Position numbers and translations under genes: made by a program
The notes under the pieces: generated by a model
What the model was told of the DNA's origin: nothing
Database searches by the model: none
Seen by the model: only the letters and a program-made list of their open reading frames with translations
Assembly (NCBI GenBank): GCA_037349315.1
Contig: JBAIAC010000133.1
Span: forward strand, 124,001 to 188,000
Direction: 5' to 3'
From: Chelydra serpentina
Lineage: Eukaryota > Chordata > Testudines > Chelydridae
Length of the DNA: 64,000 bases
Part shown: piece by piece, positions 62,400 to 64,000 of the stretch
Position numbering within the stretch: position 1 is the stretch's first letter
Layout of the letters: the number at the start of each line of letters is the position of its first letter

Positions 62400-63867
62400 C
62401 ACGTGTCTTTGTCATCAGTTAAAAACACAGCCATGTGACTATATGGAGCCATCAGCTCAAATCTAGGAAGTAATTAACCAGTTGTGTTCAATGGGTTCTT
62501 ATCCTGTGTCCATCACTTGTGGCATCTGGGCCCCTTCCTGGGATACAATGGGTTGTGCTGGGCCTCTCTCACACGGGCTTCCTCCTCCATCTGTGACAGA
62601 CGCCAAGACAATCAACGCCTCCCTCTTGCGGCAAACATCAGCCCTGCTACGCTTCCAGCTTCCCAAAACCTGACAACCATATTTTCAAAGATGCCCACGG
62701 ATTTCTGGATGCCTCCGTTTTTGGGAGGCCAGCTAGAGCTGTCTCAGGGCTGAGTTTTTCAGCTGTGCCAAGGGCTCAATCCCAGCTTTGTCCCTCTTGT
62801 TTACCAGGGATCACAGCCTACCTGGAACTTTACATGGCACACGGCGACCCCCTACTGGCTGAACCCTGTACCTGCACGTACACCTATCCTATCACTGAGC
62901 ACCCACAGGAGGGATGGGATCTGGGAACGTAGACAAACATTACAGCGCGGCCTGAGAACAGATCTGGGCAGGTCTGGACCAAGGGAGAAGTTCCCCAGCC
63001 CAGGTTTGACCATCAGGTCAGTCTTGAGCCAGGCATTCGTATGTCACCCCAGTGCAGTCCTACAGACACTGGTCACCATGGAGAATGCACCTAATCCCAG
63101 TGGTACCATCCCTGTTCAGGGACCTGCCAATGTTCTCTTTGAACCCTCATGGGGTGGACTCTTGCCAGTCACTCGGCCCATGTTAAAATGCATCCATTAT
63201 GAACAACAAGGTTCAAATATCAGCCACGTACCCCCTCATCCTTTGCAACTTCTCTCTGGTGCGGTGAATCCAGTGTGTCCTTCCCAGAATCCCTGTGCAG
63301 ATTTAACTGGCTTGCTCACCGCTTGCTCATGCTCACCTGCGAACGAGACAAGAGAGTGAGCAGGCTGAGCCAAGAGCAGCACAGCCCTATGGCCGAAGCC
63401 CACAGCAGCCTTGGGAGCAGCCGAACAATGAGAAACGTGACAGGAGAACAGGAGGTTTTGGAGGCTTTTTCACTCGCTCAGTGGTGAAAATGACCAAGAG
63501 TAACAGCACTTTGAGCACCAGCTTCCAGAGCGGCTCCTGATCAGATCCCTTTCCCTATTTATCCATCTGCCCATCATCTTCTCTCACAGACAGCTTCAAC
63601 TTCCCCCTCCTAGCCACCACCAGAGCCTGGAGAGGACCCTCCACAGCAGAAAACAGGCTCTCCGAGATGGGTCCAACCAAAACCCTGGAGCTGAACGCGC
63701 AGGAAATCTGGGGCAGTTTGGAGCAGGAATTTCCATCTCTGGCCCATTTTTCTCCCAGACACCCATGACAGGGTTAAGTTGTCCTGGGGTTACACAGGAA
63801 TGGAATCTGGGCGCTAAATTAACTGTAAGAAAATGTATTAAAGAAGAAAATGACCCCAGAGCCATGC
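62400..63867. other. Intergenic stretch, no gene recognised
   Basis: Frames here are short. No receptor exon, signal peptide or conserved motif was found on either strand, and I see no clear repeat apart from small unclassified pieces. Confidence 0.4.
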
Positions 63868-64000
63868 TTAACAGATTTTAAGATCAGACGGATCATTAGA
63901 TCTTCTAGCCTGGGCTCCTGTATACCATGGGCCAGAAAATTTCACCCCCTTATCCCTGTATTGAGCCCCAACCCTTGGCTTGGGCTAAGGCAGACCTTGC
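63868..64000 (-). repeat. CR1 3'-end fragment at window edge
   Basis: TTAAGATCAGACGGATCATT, TCCTGTATACCATGGGCC and TGTATTGAGCCCCAACCCTT resemble the CR1 3' untranslated region in minus orientation. The element continues past the end of the window. Confidence 0.65.

Noticed and set aside
1..64000. Bacterial-type features (operons, CRISPR arrays, riboswitches)
   Set aside because: The window has spliced vertebrate genes and SINE/LINE/MITE repeats; tandem arrays present are minisatellites and microsatellites without spacer structure.

Overview
The window is vertebrate nuclear DNA, most likely from a turtle. The case for a turtle is the repeat content: CR1 3' ends, a tRNA-headed SINE with a CR1-like tail (34733-34912), abundant MIR/CORE-SINE pieces, and seven copies of a short hAT-type element with TAGGGTGACCAG ends. 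The protein-coding content is multi-exon and immune-related. Species cannot be fixed from sequence alone.

Three related cell-surface receptor genes of the SLAM/CD2 immunoglobulin superfamily lie in tandem on the minus strand. Gene A (22031 down to 10982, six exons, 330 aa) and gene B (44309 down to 29796, six exons, 342 aa) each encode a signal peptide, a cysteine-free V-type Ig domain, a C2-type Ig domain with four cysteines, one transmembrane helix, and a two-exon tail ending in one immunoreceptor tyrosine switch motif (ITSM, TIYDQI). Gene C (57626 down to at least 54059, 327 aa as modelled) has the same ectodomain, an unrelated transmembrane exon with a glutamate inside the helix, and no ITSM that I can find. 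All splice sites are GT/AG, reading phases agree across exons, and each joined frame is open from ATG to stop. The V exon is 342 bases in all three genes and nearly identical, while the C2 exon of B is clearly diverged from A and C. The genes are therefore mosaic, as expected from duplication plus gene conversion.

The spaces between genes record the duplication history. A block of about 4 kb between A and B (about 22360-26915) recurs between B and C (about 48770-52415). Its internal 1-1.5 kb is almost identical; the outer parts are more diverged. Each copy carries transposon insertions that the other lacks, with intact empty sites in the sister copy. Direct repeats of about 360 bp flank the second copy.

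Layout: 1-10981 has no recognised gene (MITEs, MIR-like SINEs, a 48-bp minisatellite, a GC-rich stretch). 10982-22031 is gene A. 22032-29795 is spacer with duplication copy 1, CR1 pieces and gene B 3' flank. 29796-44309 is gene B, whose long introns hold hAT elements, a decayed minisatellite and an LTR-like element. 44310-54058 is spacer with duplication copy 2. 54059-57626 is gene C. 57627-64000 is its 5' flank, with a 146-bp tandem duplication and no further gene recognised.

A and B look like receptors that recruit SH2 adaptors of the SAP/EAT-2 type through their ITSM. C looks like a member without this signalling tail. All of this is inferred from sequence; expression and the exact SLAMF orthology are not determined.
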